Assembly: GCF_000372845.1 (NCBI RefSeq)
Contig: NZ_KB889963.1
Location: forward strand, 3,306,304-3,370,303
Direction of reading: 5' to 3'
Length of the DNA stretch: 64,000 nt
Source: Methylocystis rosea SV97
GTDB taxonomy: Bacteria; Pseudomonadota; Alphaproteobacteria; Rhizobiales; Beijerinckiaceae
Position numbers and translations under genes: made by a program. Positions 29,427-39,170 of the stretch are shown here, one piece after another. Within the stretch, counting starts at the first letter, position 1. Every line of letters begins with the position of its first letter. The notes beneath the pieces are model-generated. The model was not told where the DNA came from and did no database searches. It worked only from the letters and a program-made list of their open reading frames with translations.

Positions 29427-31310
29427 ATGACAGAGCACCCCCATGCCGCGCAGCCGAACCCTGCGCACGCAGAGCAGACATCTTCCAGCCTTCCCCACTC
29501 CTCCCGTGTTCATGACTTTCCTAGCCTTGCGTCGAAAGCCTTCGTTGAAGCGTGGCCCAGCGCCTTTCTGGCGGCGGAACGCGCCACCGACAGTGATTCA
29601 TACGGCTACGCAGCGCTGAGCAATGTCATCGACCGTTCGCTTCATGCGAGCGTCGCCCATCTGACCGGCGGCCTTTCGCCCGCCTCGATGGCGAGCGCCT
29701 ATTGGGACTGGGCGGCGCATCTCGCGTCAGCGCCGGGAAAGCAGATGCAGCTTGCCGAAAAGGCGATGCGCAAAACTTGGCGATTCGCCAATTACGCTGG
29801 GCGTTGCGCGCTGCAGCCGAACGCCACGCCCTGCATCGAGCCGCTGCCGCAGGATAAGAGATTTTCGGGCGAAGCCTGGCGAAGCTGGCCCTACGCGCTG
29901 CTCTATCAGGGTTTTCTGCTCAATCAGCAGTGGTGGCACAACGCCACGACAGGCATCCGCGGCGTCACCAGGCAGCATGAAAACGTCGTTGAATTCGCCT
30001 CGCGGCAATTGCTCGACATGTTCTCGCCGTCGAATTTCCTGCTGACGAATCCCGAAGCGCTGCAACGAACGTTCGAGACCGGCGGCGTCAATCTCGTCTA
30101 TGGCCTGCAGAATTTTCTCGAAGACATGGAGCGGCGCGCCGGCGGCAAGCGGCCTGTCGGCGCCGAAGCCTTCGTCCCTGGACAGAACGTCGCGATCACG
30201 CCCGGCAAGGTGATCTACCGCAACCGGCTGATCGAGCTCATCCAATATGCGCCGGCAACCGAGACAGTACGGCCCGAGCCCGTGCTCATCACACCCGCCT
30301 GGATCATGAAATATTACATCCTCGATTTATCGCCGCATAATTCGCTCGTGCGGTTTTTGACCGAGCAAGGCTTCACCGTCTTCATGATCTCCTGGCGCAA
30401 TCCGAGCGCCGAAGATCGCGATCTCGATATGGAAGCCTATCGCAGGCTCGGCGTGATGGCCGCGCTCGACGTCATCTCGCGACTCATGCCGGACCGAAAG
30501 ATACATGCGGCCGGCTATTGCCTCGGCGGAACGCTGCTCACGATCGCCGCGGCGGCCATGGCGCGCGATAATGACGAACGCCTCAAGAGCGTGACCTTGC
30601 TCGCCGCGCAAACCGATTTCACCGAAGCCGGAGAACTGACGCTCTTCGTCAATGAAAGCCAGCTCGACTTTCTCGAAGATCTGATGTGGGAGCACGGTTT
30701 TCTCGATTCCAAGGAGATGGCCGGCGCGTTCCAGCTCTTGCGCTCCAATGATCTTGTCTGGTCCTACGCGCTCAAATCCTATCTGATGGGCGAGCGCGAG
30801 CCGATGACCGACATGATGGCCTGGAACGCCGACGCCACGCGCATGCCCTATAAGATGCATTCGGAATATCTTCGGAGGCTCTTCCTCAACAACGATCTCG
30901 CCGAAGGCCGGCTGCGCGTCAACGGCGGCGCCGTCGCGCTCAGCGAAATTCGCGCGCCGATTTTCGCCGTCGGCACGGAGCGCGATCACGTCGCGCCCTG
31001 GCGTTCGGTTTATAAGATCCACCTGCTCGTCGACGCCCAGATCACCTTCCTGCTGACCAGCGGCGGGCATAACGCCGGCATCGTCTCGGCGCCCGAGAAG
31101 AAGCGCGGCGAGTACCGCTTCACGAACCGCGTGGACGGCGAGCATTACGCCGACCCCGCAGAGTGGGTGAAGATCGCGGCTGTCAGGGAAGGATCATGGT
31201 GGCCGGCATGGAGCGCCTGGCTCGCCGCCCGATCCGGTCCGCCGGTCGCGCCGCCTGCGATGGCCGAAACGCTCTGCGACGCGCCGGGAACCTATGTGCT
31301 GCAGAGCTGA
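29427..31310 (+). CDS. phaC: Class I poly(3-hydroxyalkanoate) synthase
   Basis: Polymerises (R)-3-hydroxybutyryl-CoA to PHB at the granule surface. 627 residues from ATG 29427 (AAAGGA upstream). The catalytic lipase-like box GYCLGG has its Cys near residue 365. The N-terminal domain (SAYWDWAAHLASAPGKQMQL) is of the class I type, and GTERDHVAPWRS and TSGGHNAGIVSAP carry the catalytic Asp and His. A TGC-N3-GCA element at 29362-29370 upstream resembles described PhaR sites, a weak hint. phaA/phaB are not in the window. Confidence 0.96.
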   Translation: MTEHPHAAQPNPAHAEQTSSSLPHSSRVHDFPSLASKAFVEAWPSAFLAAERATDSDSYGYAALSNVIDRSLHASVAHLTGGLSPASMASAYWDWAAHLASAPGKQMQLAEKAMRKTWRFANYAGRCALQPNATPCIEPLPQDKRFSGEAWRSWPYALLYQGFLLNQQWWHNATTGIRGVTRQHENVVEFASRQLLDMFSPSNFLLTNPEALQRTFETGGVNLVYGLQNFLEDMERRAGGKRPVGAEAFVPGQNVAITPGKVIYRNRLIELIQYAPATETVRPEPVLITPAWIMKYYILDLSPHNSLVRFLTEQGFTVFMISWRNPSAEDRDLDMEAYRRLGVMAALDVISRLMPDRKIHAAGYCLGGTLLTIAAAAMARDNDERLKSVTLLAAQTDFTEAGELTLFVNESQLDFLEDLMWEHGFLDSKEMAGAFQLLRSNDLVWSYALKSYLMGEREPMTDMMAWNADATRMPYKMHSEYLRRLFLNNDLAEGRLRVNGGAVALSEIRAPIFAVGTERDHVAPWRSVYKIHLLVDAQITFLLTSGGHNAGIVSAPEKKRGEYRFTNRVDGEHYADPAEWVKIAAVREGSWWPAWSAWLAARSGPPVAPPAMAETLCDAPGTYVLQS

Positions 31311-31414
31311 CGCGCTGGGACGGCGGCGTGCAGAAGTTTCGTTGGGGACGACCCGCGCTTGGCGCGCTCGGCGCGCGCGCCAGGCCTCGCAACATTCCGT
31401 TGAATTTTCCGGAT

Positions 31415-31519
31415 GTCATTCCCGACGCGCGCTTTGCGCGATCGGGAATCCAGAGCAAAGCGAGCATTGTTGGATCGGCTCTGGATTCCCGGTCAGGCCT
31501 TCGGCCTGCCGGGAATGAC
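31415..31519. repeat. Pair of palindromic repeats between phaC and lpd
   Basis: gtcattcccg-acgcgcgctttgcgcg-atcgggaatccag (31415-31454) and ctggattcccgg-tcaggccttcggcctg-ccgggaatgac (31480-31519) are two inverted modules of one family, joined head to head. The 31311-31551 spacer between two convergent genes holds no gene. Such dimeric palindromes often double as terminators. Confidence 0.7.
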
Positions 31520-31551
31520 AGCCCAGACGAACGGCTCAACCGAACGTCGTA

Positions 31552-32991
31552 TCAAACGTGAATCGCGCGGCCGAAGGCGGCGAGCACGCTCTCATGCATC
31601 GTTTCCGACAGCGTCGGATGCGGAAAGATCGTGCGGATCAGCTCTTCTTCGGTCGTCTCAAGATTCATGGCGATGACGAAGCCCTGAATCAATTCCGTCG
31701 CTTCAACCCCAAAGATATGCGCGCCGAGCAGCCGCCCGCTCTTGGCGTCGAAGATGGTCTTCACGACGCCTTCGAGTTCGCCGAGCGCGATCGCCTTGCC
31801 ATTGGCGAGATAGGGAAAGCGGCCGATCTTGACGTCAAGCCCCTGCTCTTTCGCCTTCGCCTCGGTCAGGCCGACGGACGCGACCTGCGGATGGCAATAG
31901 GTGCAGCCTGGAATGCGCGATCTGTCGAGCGCGTGCGCGTCCAAGCCGGCGATCGCCTCGACGCAAGTGACCCCTTCATGCTCCGCCTTATGCGCAAGCA
32001 TCGGGCCGCCGGCGACATCGCCGATCGCGTAAACGCCTTCGACATTGGTGCGCCCGAAGCCGTCGATCTTGATGACGCCCCGCTCGAGGGCGACGCCGAG
32101 CGCCTCCAGCCCGAGATTTTCGACATTGGCGACGACGCCGATCGCCGACAGCGCGCGCTCGACTTCGAGCGTCTCCATCTCGCCGTCCGCAGGTTTCAGC
32201 GTGACGACGAGGCTGTCGGCCTTCTTCTCGACGCCCGTCACCGTCGTCGCGACGCGAATGTCGATGCCCTGTTTCTTGAACGATCGATACGCCAGAGCGG
32301 CGATCTCTTCGTCTTCGCTCGGAAGAATATGCGGCAACGCTTCGACGAGAATGACCTCGACGCCGAACGTCCGATAGAAAGAGGCGAATTCGACGCCGAT
32401 GGCGCCGGCGCCGACGATGAGCAGCGACTTCGGAAAGCGCTCCGGTTTCATCGCCTCGAAATAGGTCCAGACGAGTCGCCCGTCGGGCTCGAGGCCCGGC
32501 AGAACGCGCGGGCGCGCGCCGGTCGCGATGATGACGTTTTTCGCCTGATAAACGCCGTGGTCGAGCCTCGTTTTCGGCGAAGGCGATTGCGGCGGCATGG
32601 GCGGCTTGGTCGGCGCGGCGACGCGCACCTCGCCCTTTCCGGCAAGCGTCGCCTCACCCCAAATCACGTCGATCTTGTTCTTCCTGAGCAGAAACGCCAC
32701 GCCGCCATTGAGCCGCGTCGCCGCCTCGCGCGAATGCGCGACGATGCGCGCGACGTCGGCGCTCAGGGCGCCTGGCGAAACGCCGAACCGCTCGCCCTCG
32801 CTGGCGAGGCGATAGACCTCGGCGGAGCGCAGCAGCGCTTTTGTGGGGATGCAGCCCCAGTTCAGACAAATGCCGCCGAGATGTTCGCGCTCGACGACCG
32901 CCGTCTTGAGCCCCAATTGCGCGGCCCGGATCGCGGCGACATAGCCGCCGGGCCCGCCGCCGATGACGATGAGATCATATGTGTCGGCCAT
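31552..32991 (-). CDS. lpd: Dihydrolipoyl dehydrogenase
   Basis: Flavoprotein E3 that reoxidises dihydrolipoamide with NAD+ in 2-oxo-acid dehydrogenase or glycine cleavage complexes. ATG 32991 gives 479 residues. FAD-binding GGGPGGYVAA and the redox disulfide C42-C47 in GGICLNWGCIPTK are clear, and the C-terminal active-site HPHPTLSETMHE is intact. A 20-residue Pro-rich loop (PTKPPMPPQSPSP) near residue 145 is an insertion. No E1/E2 genes are nearby, so the complex cannot be named. Confidence 0.95.
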   Translation of the reverse strand: MADTYDLIVIGGGPGGYVAAIRAAQLGLKTAVVEREHLGGICLNWGCIPTKALLRSAEVYRLASEGERFGVSPGALSADVARIVAHSREAATRLNGGVAFLLRKNKIDVIWGEATLAGKGEVRVAAPTKPPMPPQSPSPKTRLDHGVYQAKNVIIATGARPRVLPGLEPDGRLVWTYFEAMKPERFPKSLLIVGAGAIGVEFASFYRTFGVEVILVEALPHILPSEDEEIAALAYRSFKKQGIDIRVATTVTGVEKKADSLVVTLKPADGEMETLEVERALSAIGVVANVENLGLEALGVALERGVIKIDGFGRTNVEGVYAIGDVAGGPMLAHKAEHEGVTCVEAIAGLDAHALDRSRIPGCTYCHPQVASVGLTEAKAKEQGLDVKIGRFPYLANGKAIALGELEGVVKTIFDAKSGRLLGAHIFGVEATELIQGFVIAMNLETTEEELIRTIFPHPTLSETMHESVLAAFGRAIHV

Positions 32992-33126
32992 GCTTCGTCC
33001 TAGCTTCCAAGTGACCCAGTCTTCAGCGTTGTCGGCAAACTCTAAAAATTCACGAAAATTTACGCCGTGAAGGAAAAGCATATATTGTTTGGACGTTTGC
33101 AGTCACCTGACCATAAGGGGGCTTTG

Positions 33127-35599
33127 ATGAGCGCCCGTCTTGCATCTACGACCGCCTCGCTGCGTTCGCTTTCTTTCAAGCTCCTCGCTGGTCTGCGTCG
33201 CGCCGCTCGCTTCGTCTGGCGCGCCTCAATAACTGTCGTGCGTCTTTTGCTTTTGGCCTTTCTGACGGTTCTCGTGACCGCTTGGGCCATTTCCACGCCG
33301 AAGGACCACCCCTATCGCGTTCTTGATCCCGACTCGCGCGATTGCAACATGCGGATCGGCGAAAACGGAAATTACGCGTCGCCGGCATGGAATATTCTCG
33401 CAGCCTATGGCAACGCCGAAAATGAAGCGGCGCTCAAGGATGAGGCAGGTCGTTGGGACACGAGATTTCAATGCGCGATACAGCGTCACGAAGTTCCTGT
33501 CCCTCGCGCTGATGACAACAATCGATCGAATGCGCTTGGCTACACGCTGGCCTTTCTGGAATTCAAGGAGGATGGCGAGCCGTTCGAGCTGATCAAGGAC
33601 CCTCATCAGCTGTTCACCATGAACGAATTGACCGATCGCGTGAGCTATATCGAACGCAGCTCATGGAAGCCGATCACACAACTTGAGGCGCTCAACGCGC
33701 ATCTTAGATCAGTTGAAAAGCGCACCCACGCCGACGAATTCGGGAATGCCGTCAAGCACAGCAATTACGTAATCGTCTTCGTTCATGGCTGGCGACATGA
33801 CGCATCGATCGGGGACGGCAATGTCACCGATCTTCGCGCTTACGCGGCGCATGTCGCGCGATACCTTCGCGACCGGTGCAACGCTGGCGAAAGCGAGCAT
33901 TGCGGGCGCGAGGTGACGGCGGTGTACGTCGGCTGGCGAGGCGCGCGCCTGAACGAGACGCGACTGCACCTTCCCTTTATCGCTATGGGCAATAGCGTGG
34001 GCGCGCTCTTAGATGGCGACGCCGCAAATTGCTCGAACGGCGTTCTGCCCAGCGAAAAGCCTTTGTGCTGGAAGAACTGGATCAATTCCTGGGGCGATTC
34101 GCTCGCTTCCGGCGTCGCGACGCTGACCCTCTTCGACCGCAAACCCGTCAGCGAATATATCGCGCCGCACGCCCTTATGGCGCTGAGGAAAATCGAGCAG
34201 GTTCTCAACAAACAGCCCGGGACGAAGGCAAAGCAACGCGACAATCCAAACAAGATGATCGTGATCGGTCATAGCCTCGGCGGCAACATGCTGGCCACGG
34301 CTTTGAAAGACCATTTGATCAAGGCGGTGCATAATCATCCGGGCGCCAACGCCTATTTTTATCCCCCTCGGCGATCTCGTGGTTCTCATTAACCCCGCGG
34401 CTGAAGCCTCCAAATGGACTGATGTTCAGCGCGCCGTCTGGGAGAAAGTCGCGTTCTTCGAGGGCGAAGGCGACCTCATGGCGGGCCACCGCTTTTTTCC
34501 CGCTCATCAAAGTCCTGTCGTGATTTCAGTCACCTCGGCCTATTCCTGGCCTCCAGGAGGGATCCGGCCCGGAGACTGCGCCATAGCGATGCGTCACAAA
34601 CTGAGTTTGCTCGGTCAGGGTGTGAATTCGCCAGACGAAATATGCTCGAGATACAAGCAGTTCCTAGAGGCAAAAAAACCCGGGGAGTTTATCTTCCATG
34701 ACGAGACGCCGAACCCCGACGAGCGCGCCTGCGGGGCGCTGAGAACGCCGTTTGCGCTCGATCAAGCGGTGGAGAATATCGATCGAAAAAAGAAAATCGG
34801 CATAAAATCTGACCTCGCAACCTATCTCGCTTTTCCGCTTTTTCGCGGCGACCTGCGGCCCCTTGGCGCCATGATCGCTGGCGTCGCACGAGATTTGCGC
34901 GCAGCCTGCGAAAGCTTCAGCCTCCCCGAAAACCGACAAGATCAGCGAGCGCTGAGATTTTGGCAAAGGGTTGGAGAATTCGTGAGCGATCTTCCCTTCC
35001 AGAATACGGATATCGAGTCATCGCGCACGATCGGCCATCTCGATCCGCCGCGATCGTCGGTGAATCTCGTCGATACTCTTCGCATGCCGGCCCGCCAGCT
35101 CGGCACGACGCATGAAATTCGCAGCATCCGTTGGGCGCCGCCCAGTCAGGCGGATTACAAGGATATCCCCGCCGATCCCTCGCTAAACTGCGCTGTCAGC
35201 CACGACTGGCTGACGCGGGCTCGAAGGGCGCAAACGAATGGCACTCAGTGGGAGAGCGCGATACTGGCCCCGCCGCTCGACCCAGATCCTGCGAATCCTC
35301 GCGGCAGCGGCGGTCATCCCGCGGTCGAGATGACTCACGGTTTCAGGCTTGCGGGACTGCTCCCGATCACGCGCGCTAACGACCCGTTCTGGAACATGCG
35401 CGCCTATGACGACGTGCTCATGAGCCATGGCGGCTTCATGTTCAGTTCGTTCATTTGCGCGATCAATCAGTTCGTCATGGATCGGCCAACACGATGGCCC
35501 CTGCCGACACCGCCAGCCGAATTGCAGAGCGCGCCGATGCCTCAAGAGCCAAATCGGCCGGCGGCGGACGCCTCCAAAATTCATCGGCGGGCGAGATGA
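33127..35599 (+). pseudogene. Membrane-anchored alpha/beta hydrolase interrupted by a +1 frameshift in a C5 run
   Basis: Two adjoining frames make one protein. The first frame (33127-34392) has an N-terminal anchor (about residues 38-56), an oxyanion-type VFVHGW strand and the nucleophile elbow GHSLGG with S383. It then runs into YFYPPRRSRGSH and stops. The second frame picks up exactly at the next strand as PLGDLVVLINPAAEA and continues for about 400 residues to 35599, ending with no other recognised domain. Dropping one of the five C at 34363-34367 restores a single frame of about 823 residues. The whole is lower in GC than its neighbours. Either a true pseudogene, a phase-variable tract, or a base-calling error; I cannot tell which. 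ATG 33127 has AAGGGGG upstream. Confidence 0.75.
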
Positions 35600-35650
35600 A
35601 AGCGCCCGGCAACAGGCGGCCAAGAATAGTAAACATTCCAAAACAAAAAG

Positions 35651-35676
35651 CCTCCCGCAGCCGGCTGCGGGAGGCT
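35651..35676 (-). terminator. Terminator of the rpmI-rplT operon
   Basis: A perfect 26-base palindrome gcctcccgcagcc-ggctgcgggaggc. On the minus strand it is followed by TTTTTGTTTT. It lies 25 bases after the rplT stop. Confidence 0.88.
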
Positions 35677-35700
35677 CGAATATGTTCGCCGATATAAGTC

Positions 35701-36066
35701 TTAAGCCGCCTGCGGCAACGCCGATTTGGCCTGCGCCACGATCGCCGCGAAGGCTTCGGGCTGGTGGATGGCGAGATCCGACAAAACCTTGCGGTCGACT
35801 TCGATCCCGCCCTTGGCGAGCCCGTCGATGAACCGCGAATAGGTCAGCCCGTGCTCGCGCACGGCGGCGTTGAGCCGCTGAATCCACAACGCGCGGAACA
35901 CCCGCTTTTTCGCCTTACGGTCGCGCGTCGCATATTGCATCGAGCGGTCGACGGCGGCCTTGGCGGCGCGGATCGTATTCTTGCGGCGGCCGTAGAAACC
36001 TTTGGCGGCCTTGAGGGTCTTCTTGTGCTTGGCGTGCGATGTGACGCCGCGTTTGACGCGAGCCAT
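35701..36066 (-). CDS. rplT: 50S ribosomal protein L20
   Basis: 121 residues beginning [36 protein letters not shown] (N-terminal rRNA-binding tail; split [31 protein letters not shown]) with the [25 protein letters not shown] ([25 protein letters not shown]) globular end. Needed early in 50S assembly and, in other bacteria, a translational repressor of its own operon. Directly downstream of rpmI; infC is not adjacent in this window. Confidence 0.98.
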   Translation of the reverse strand: MARVKRGVTSHAKHKKTLKAAKGFYGRRKNTIRAAKAAVDRSMQYATRDRKAKKRVFRALWIQRLNAAVREHGLTYSRFIDGLAKGGIEVDRKVLSDLAIHQPEAFAAIVAQAKSALPQAA

Positions 36067-36104
36067 GACGAAACTCCTTTGCGGAAAAAGTGCGCTCTTT
36101 GGGA

Positions 36105-36305
36105 TCAGCCGTTCGGCAGGAAGTATTTCTTCACGTTGTCGCCGTCAGTCTTGAACAAGACGTTCGTGCCGCGCAGATTTCTGATCTGCTTGTTCGTCCG
36201 CTTGATCATCCCGTGGCGCTTGCCCTGCTGGGCGTAGACCACTTTCCCGGTGCCGGTGATCTTGAAGCGCTTTTTCGCGCCGGATTTCGTCTTCAGTTTG
36301 GGCAT
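36105..36305 (-). CDS. rpmI: 50S ribosomal protein L35
   Basis: 66 residues, [20 protein letters not shown] through [20 protein letters not shown], the full family length. ATG 36305 is the conventional start; the same frame is open further upstream but that part is not conserved-looking. First of the rpmI-rplT pair, 38 bases before rplT. Confidence 0.97.
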   Translation of the reverse strand: MPKLKTKSGAKKRFKITGTGKVVYAQQGKRHGMIKRTNKQIRNLRGTNVLFKTDGDNVKKYFLPNG

Positions 36306-36383
36306 TTTGCTCTCCCGGGCGCTAGGCCCTGTTGTTTGCGCCGCAGGAAATTGGTCCAAACGACGCGTGTTCGCGCGAGCGAA

Positions 36384-36422
36384 AGAACCGCCACGGCAGC
36401 CCATCACTGGCCGGGCGGTTCT
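36384..36422 (-). promoter_or_regulatory. Hairpin in the rpmI-rplT leader
   Basis: On the minus strand agaaccgcc and ggcggttct form a 9-bp stem around 21 bases, followed by TTCG. It lies 79 bases before rpmI and could be an attenuator or autoregulatory site. A second 9-bp hairpin (cgccaagag/ctcttggcg) sits at 36483-36513. The 36306-36637 spacer holds no gene. Confidence 0.35.
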
Positions 36423-36637
36423 GTAGAGCGCGGTTTATTGCCCAACGCCGGGGGAAAGGCAAGTCCGCACAAGCCTTGAGAGCGCCAAGAGTAGACGGCC
36501 CCGCCTCTTGGCGACATAGTCCGACCGCGACTTTGGTTTAAACCGAACAGAGAGAGTAAGACGTTAGGGGCGTAGCGTTAAACTCAACAAATAAAGGCGT
36601 TTTTCTCGGGGTTTGAAGCACAGGCGCAAGGCGCTAA

Positions 36638-37783
36638 ATGTCTCTAATTGGAAACGATTCGGGGCGCATTATGAATGTGCATGCATCTGTAGGACGCACG
36701 ATTGCCGCGGACTGTCCGGTCAATTCCCACAATGAGTGGGATCCGCTGGAGGAGATCATCGTCGGTCGCCTCGAAGGCTCGACGATCCCTTCCGACCATC
36801 CGGTCGTCACCTGCAACATCCCCGGCATGGCCGCGCGCGCCCAGTCGCTCGCCGCCGGGTTCCGCTTTCCGAAATTCATGATCGAGCCGGCGCAGCAGGA
36901 GCTCGACGGTTTCATCGCTTTGCTCGAGTCGCTCGGCGTCAAGGTGACGCGGCCCGACGCGGTCAATCACAAGGCGAAGTTCTCGACGCCGCACTGGTCG
37001 TCGCGCGGCTTCTGCAACTCTTGCCCGCGCGACTCAATGCTGGTGATCGGCGACGAGATCCTCGAAACCCCGATGGCCTGGCCCTGCCGCTATTTCGAAA
37101 CGCACTCCTATCGGGAGATCCTCAAGGATTATTTCCGACGCGGCGCGCGCTGGACCTCGGCGCCCAAGCCGCAGCTCACCGACGAACTGTTCGATCCCAA
37201 CTTCAAATTGCCGGAGAAGGGCGAAGAGATCCGCTACATTCTCACCGAGTTCGAGCCGGTGTTCGACGCCGCCGATTTCTTCCGCTGCGGCCGCGATCTT
37301 TTCGTCACCCGCTCCAATGTCACCAATGCGATGGGCGTCGACTGGCTGCGCCGCCATCTTGGCGAGGGCTATCGGATTCACGAGATCAAGAGCCGCTGCC
37401 CGAATCCAATGCATATCGACACGACGATTCTGCCGCTGGGGCCGGGCCGCGTGCTGATCAATCCGGAGTATATCAATCCGGATGAGTTGCCGGACATTTT
37501 GAAGAAATGGGACATTCTCGTCGCGCCGGAGCCGGATCCGATCAACGACCGCATTCTCGCAATCACCTCGATGTGCGGCAAATGGCTCAGCATGAACATT
37601 CTGATGATCGACGAGAAGCGCGTCATCGTCGATCCGCATCACACCAATATGATGCGCCAGATGGAGAAATGGGGCTACGAGCCGATCCCCTGCTCGTTCC
37701 TGCACTATGCGGCGTTCGGCGGCGCGTTCCATTGCGCGACGCTGGATGTGCGCCGGCGCGGAACGCTTGAAAGCTATTTTTGA
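36638..37783 (+). CDS. Amidinotransferase of the arginine:glycine amidinotransferase (AGAT) type
   Basis: Transfers the amidino group of arginine to an amine, giving ornithine and a guanidino compound (guanidinoacetate if glycine accepts). 381 residues. The resemblance to vertebrate AGAT is strong in the C-terminal half: FDAADFFRCGRD with the catalytic Asp (D213 or D210), NPMHIDTTI with H259, and GGAFHCATLDVRRRGTLESY with the nucleophile C366 (split GGAFHCATLD, VRRRGTLESY). Start at ATG 36638; ATG 36671 (MNVHAS) is possible. The acceptor cannot be read from sequence. Lysine, 4-aminobutyrate or polyamine-like acceptors are alternatives. Convergent with the SMR transporter gene and sharing a terminator hairpin. 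Confidence 0.9.
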   Translation: MSLIGNDSGRIMNVHASVGRTIAADCPVNSHNEWDPLEEIIVGRLEGSTIPSDHPVVTCNIPGMAARAQSLAAGFRFPKFMIEPAQQELDGFIALLESLGVKVTRPDAVNHKAKFSTPHWSSRGFCNSCPRDSMLVIGDEILETPMAWPCRYFETHSYREILKDYFRRGARWTSAPKPQLTDELFDPNFKLPEKGEEIRYILTEFEPVFDAADFFRCGRDLFVTRSNVTNAMGVDWLRRHLGEGYRIHEIKSRCPNPMHIDTTILPLGPGRVLINPEYINPDELPDILKKWDILVAPEPDPINDRILAITSMCGKWLSMNILMIDEKRVIVDPHHTNMMRQMEKWGYEPIPCSFLHYAAFGGAFHCATLDVRRRGTLESYF

Positions 37784-37799
37784 GACAATCGCGCTTCTT

Positions 37800-37833
37800 T
37801 CGCCCGACGCTTCTCGCAAGGAGCGCCGGGCGA
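37800..37833. terminator. Shared hairpin between amidinotransferase and SMR genes
   Basis: tcgcccg-a-cgct ... agcg-c-cgggcga with a ten-base loop, followed on the plus strand by TTTC. It lies between two convergent genes and can end both transcripts. Confidence 0.6.
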
Positions 37834-37836
37834 TTT

Positions 37837-38163
37837 CTATTTCAGGTTCACGCCGCCAAGCCGCAGGCCGATGATGCCCAAGAGAATGAGGCCAATTGAT
37901 CCCAGCCGCAGCACGGTGGTGGGTTCGTTGAACAGGAAAACGCCCACCAAGGTCGCCGCCGCGATGCTTGCGCCGGTCCACACCGCATAGGCCGTGCCGG
38001 CGGGAATTGTCTTCACTGCTAGGCCCAGGCATCCGACGCTCGCCGCCATGAAAAATACCATGATGAGCGAAGGCCAGAGCCGCGTGAATCCTTGTGCATA
38101 TTTCATCCCGATGAGCCAGCCGACTTCGCAGATGCTGCCGATAAAAAGGATGATCCAGTCCAT
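37837..38163 (-). CDS. sugE: SMR transporter of the Gdx/SugE (guanidinium exporter) type
   Basis: Four-helix dual-topology inner-membrane exporter, 108 residues. The substrate Glu is in CEVGW (E13 with the Trp typical of the guanidinium subgroup), followed by KYAQGFTRLWPS. The signature KTIPAGTAYAVWTG matches Gdx rather than EmrE-type multidrug pumps. The helix 3 sequence WTGASIAAATLVG departs from the common WTGIGAVG. I searched the 38164-38291 spacer by eye and saw no clear guanidine riboswitch. Subtype by motif only. Confidence 0.88.
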   Translation of the reverse strand: MDWIILFIGSICEVGWLIGMKYAQGFTRLWPSLIMVFFMAASVGCLGLAVKTIPAGTAYAVWTGASIAAATLVGVFLFNEPTTVLRLGSIGLILLGIIGLRLGGVNLK

Positions 38164-38291
38164 CTAACCGTCCTTGCCTGCCGGCGTCGTCGCCGCGTCC
38201 GAACTTGTGGGTTTTGCGGTCCAATCCGTCAAGAACCGCCGATTTGCATTTTGCGAGACGCCGCCCACATAGGCCGCAAGGAGCCTTCATC

Positions 38292-39170
38292 ATGAGAAGA
38301 ATTATCGACATTTACCCCGCCCCGGTTTCCATGCACTGGGTCGGCGACGGTTTTCCCGTACGCTCGCTGTTTTCGCATCACGAACATGGCGCGCAGGTGA
38401 GCCCCTTTCTGCTGTTCGACTACGCGGGACCGTTTGACTTTTCACCGACGCCCGAGCGCCGCGGCGTCGGCGCCCATCCGCATCGCGGCTTCGAGACGGT
38501 GACGATCGTCCTCGACGGCGAACTCGCGCATCGCGACTCGACAGGCGCCGGCGGACTTATCGGGCCCGGCGACGTGCAATGGATGCGCGCCGCTTCCGGC
38601 GTCGTTCACGAGGAGTTTCATTCCGAAAGCTTCGGCAAGTCGGGCGGACGGTTCGAGGTCGTGCAGCTTTGGGTCAATCTGCCGGCGCGCGAGAAGATGA
38701 GCCCGCCGCGCTACCAGACCCTCCTCGACAAGGACATTCCGCGCGTCGATCTGCCCGGCGACGCCGGGCTTGTTCGCGTCATCGCCGGCGAATTCGACGG
38801 GCATCGCGGACCGGCGCAAACTGCGACGCCGATCGATCTTTGGGACGTGCGGATCGACGCGGGAAAGAGCGCTCGATTCACGCTGCCGGAAGGCCATACG
38901 GCGCTTGTCGCCATTCTCGAAGGAACGGTCGAAGTCAATGGCGAGAAGATCGCACGCGGGACGGATGTTGTCGTATTCGAGGAGGAAGGCGGCGACATCG
39001 CCTTTGAAGCCAACAATGACGTGAAGCTGATCGTCATGAGCGGCGAACCGATTGACGAGCCCGTGGCGCAACAAGGTCCGTTCGTGATGAATACGCAGGA
39101 CGAATTGCGTCAGGCCTTCACCGATTATCAATCGGGACGGTTCGGCGTCATCGCGCCGCAGGGCGGCTAA
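38292..39170 (+). CDS. Pirin family protein
   Basis: Bicupin metalloprotein of the pirin/YhhW family; members act as quercetin dioxygenases or redox-sensing coregulators. 293 residues from ATG 38292 with AAGGAG upstream. The N-terminal metal site motif HPHRGFETVTIVLDGELAHRDS (split HPHRGFETVTIV, LDGELAHRDS) and the later HEEFHSE contribute His and Glu ligands. SPFLLFDYAGP is the usual pirin opening. Its stop abuts a dispersed repeat. Confidence 0.92.
   Translation: MRRIIDIYPAPVSMHWVGDGFPVRSLFSHHEHGAQVSPFLLFDYAGPFDFSPTPERRGVGAHPHRGFETVTIVLDGELAHRDSTGAGGLIGPGDVQWMRAASGVVHEEFHSESFGKSGGRFEVVQLWVNLPAREKMSPPRYQTLLDKDIPRVDLPGDAGLVRVIAGEFDGHRGPAQTATPIDLWDVRIDAGKSARFTLPEGHTALVAILEGTVEVNGEKIARGTDVVVFEEEGGDIAFEANNDVKLIVMSGEPIDEPVAQQGPFVMNTQDELRQAFTDYQSGRFGVIAPQGG

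Noticed and set aside
31558-33003. 481-codon plus-strand frame over lpd
   Set aside because: Antisense of an intact lpd; typical GC-driven shadow.
38164-38291. Possible guanidine riboswitch before the SMR gene
   Set aside because: I found no tandem ACGR hairpins or other class signatures on either strand by eye.
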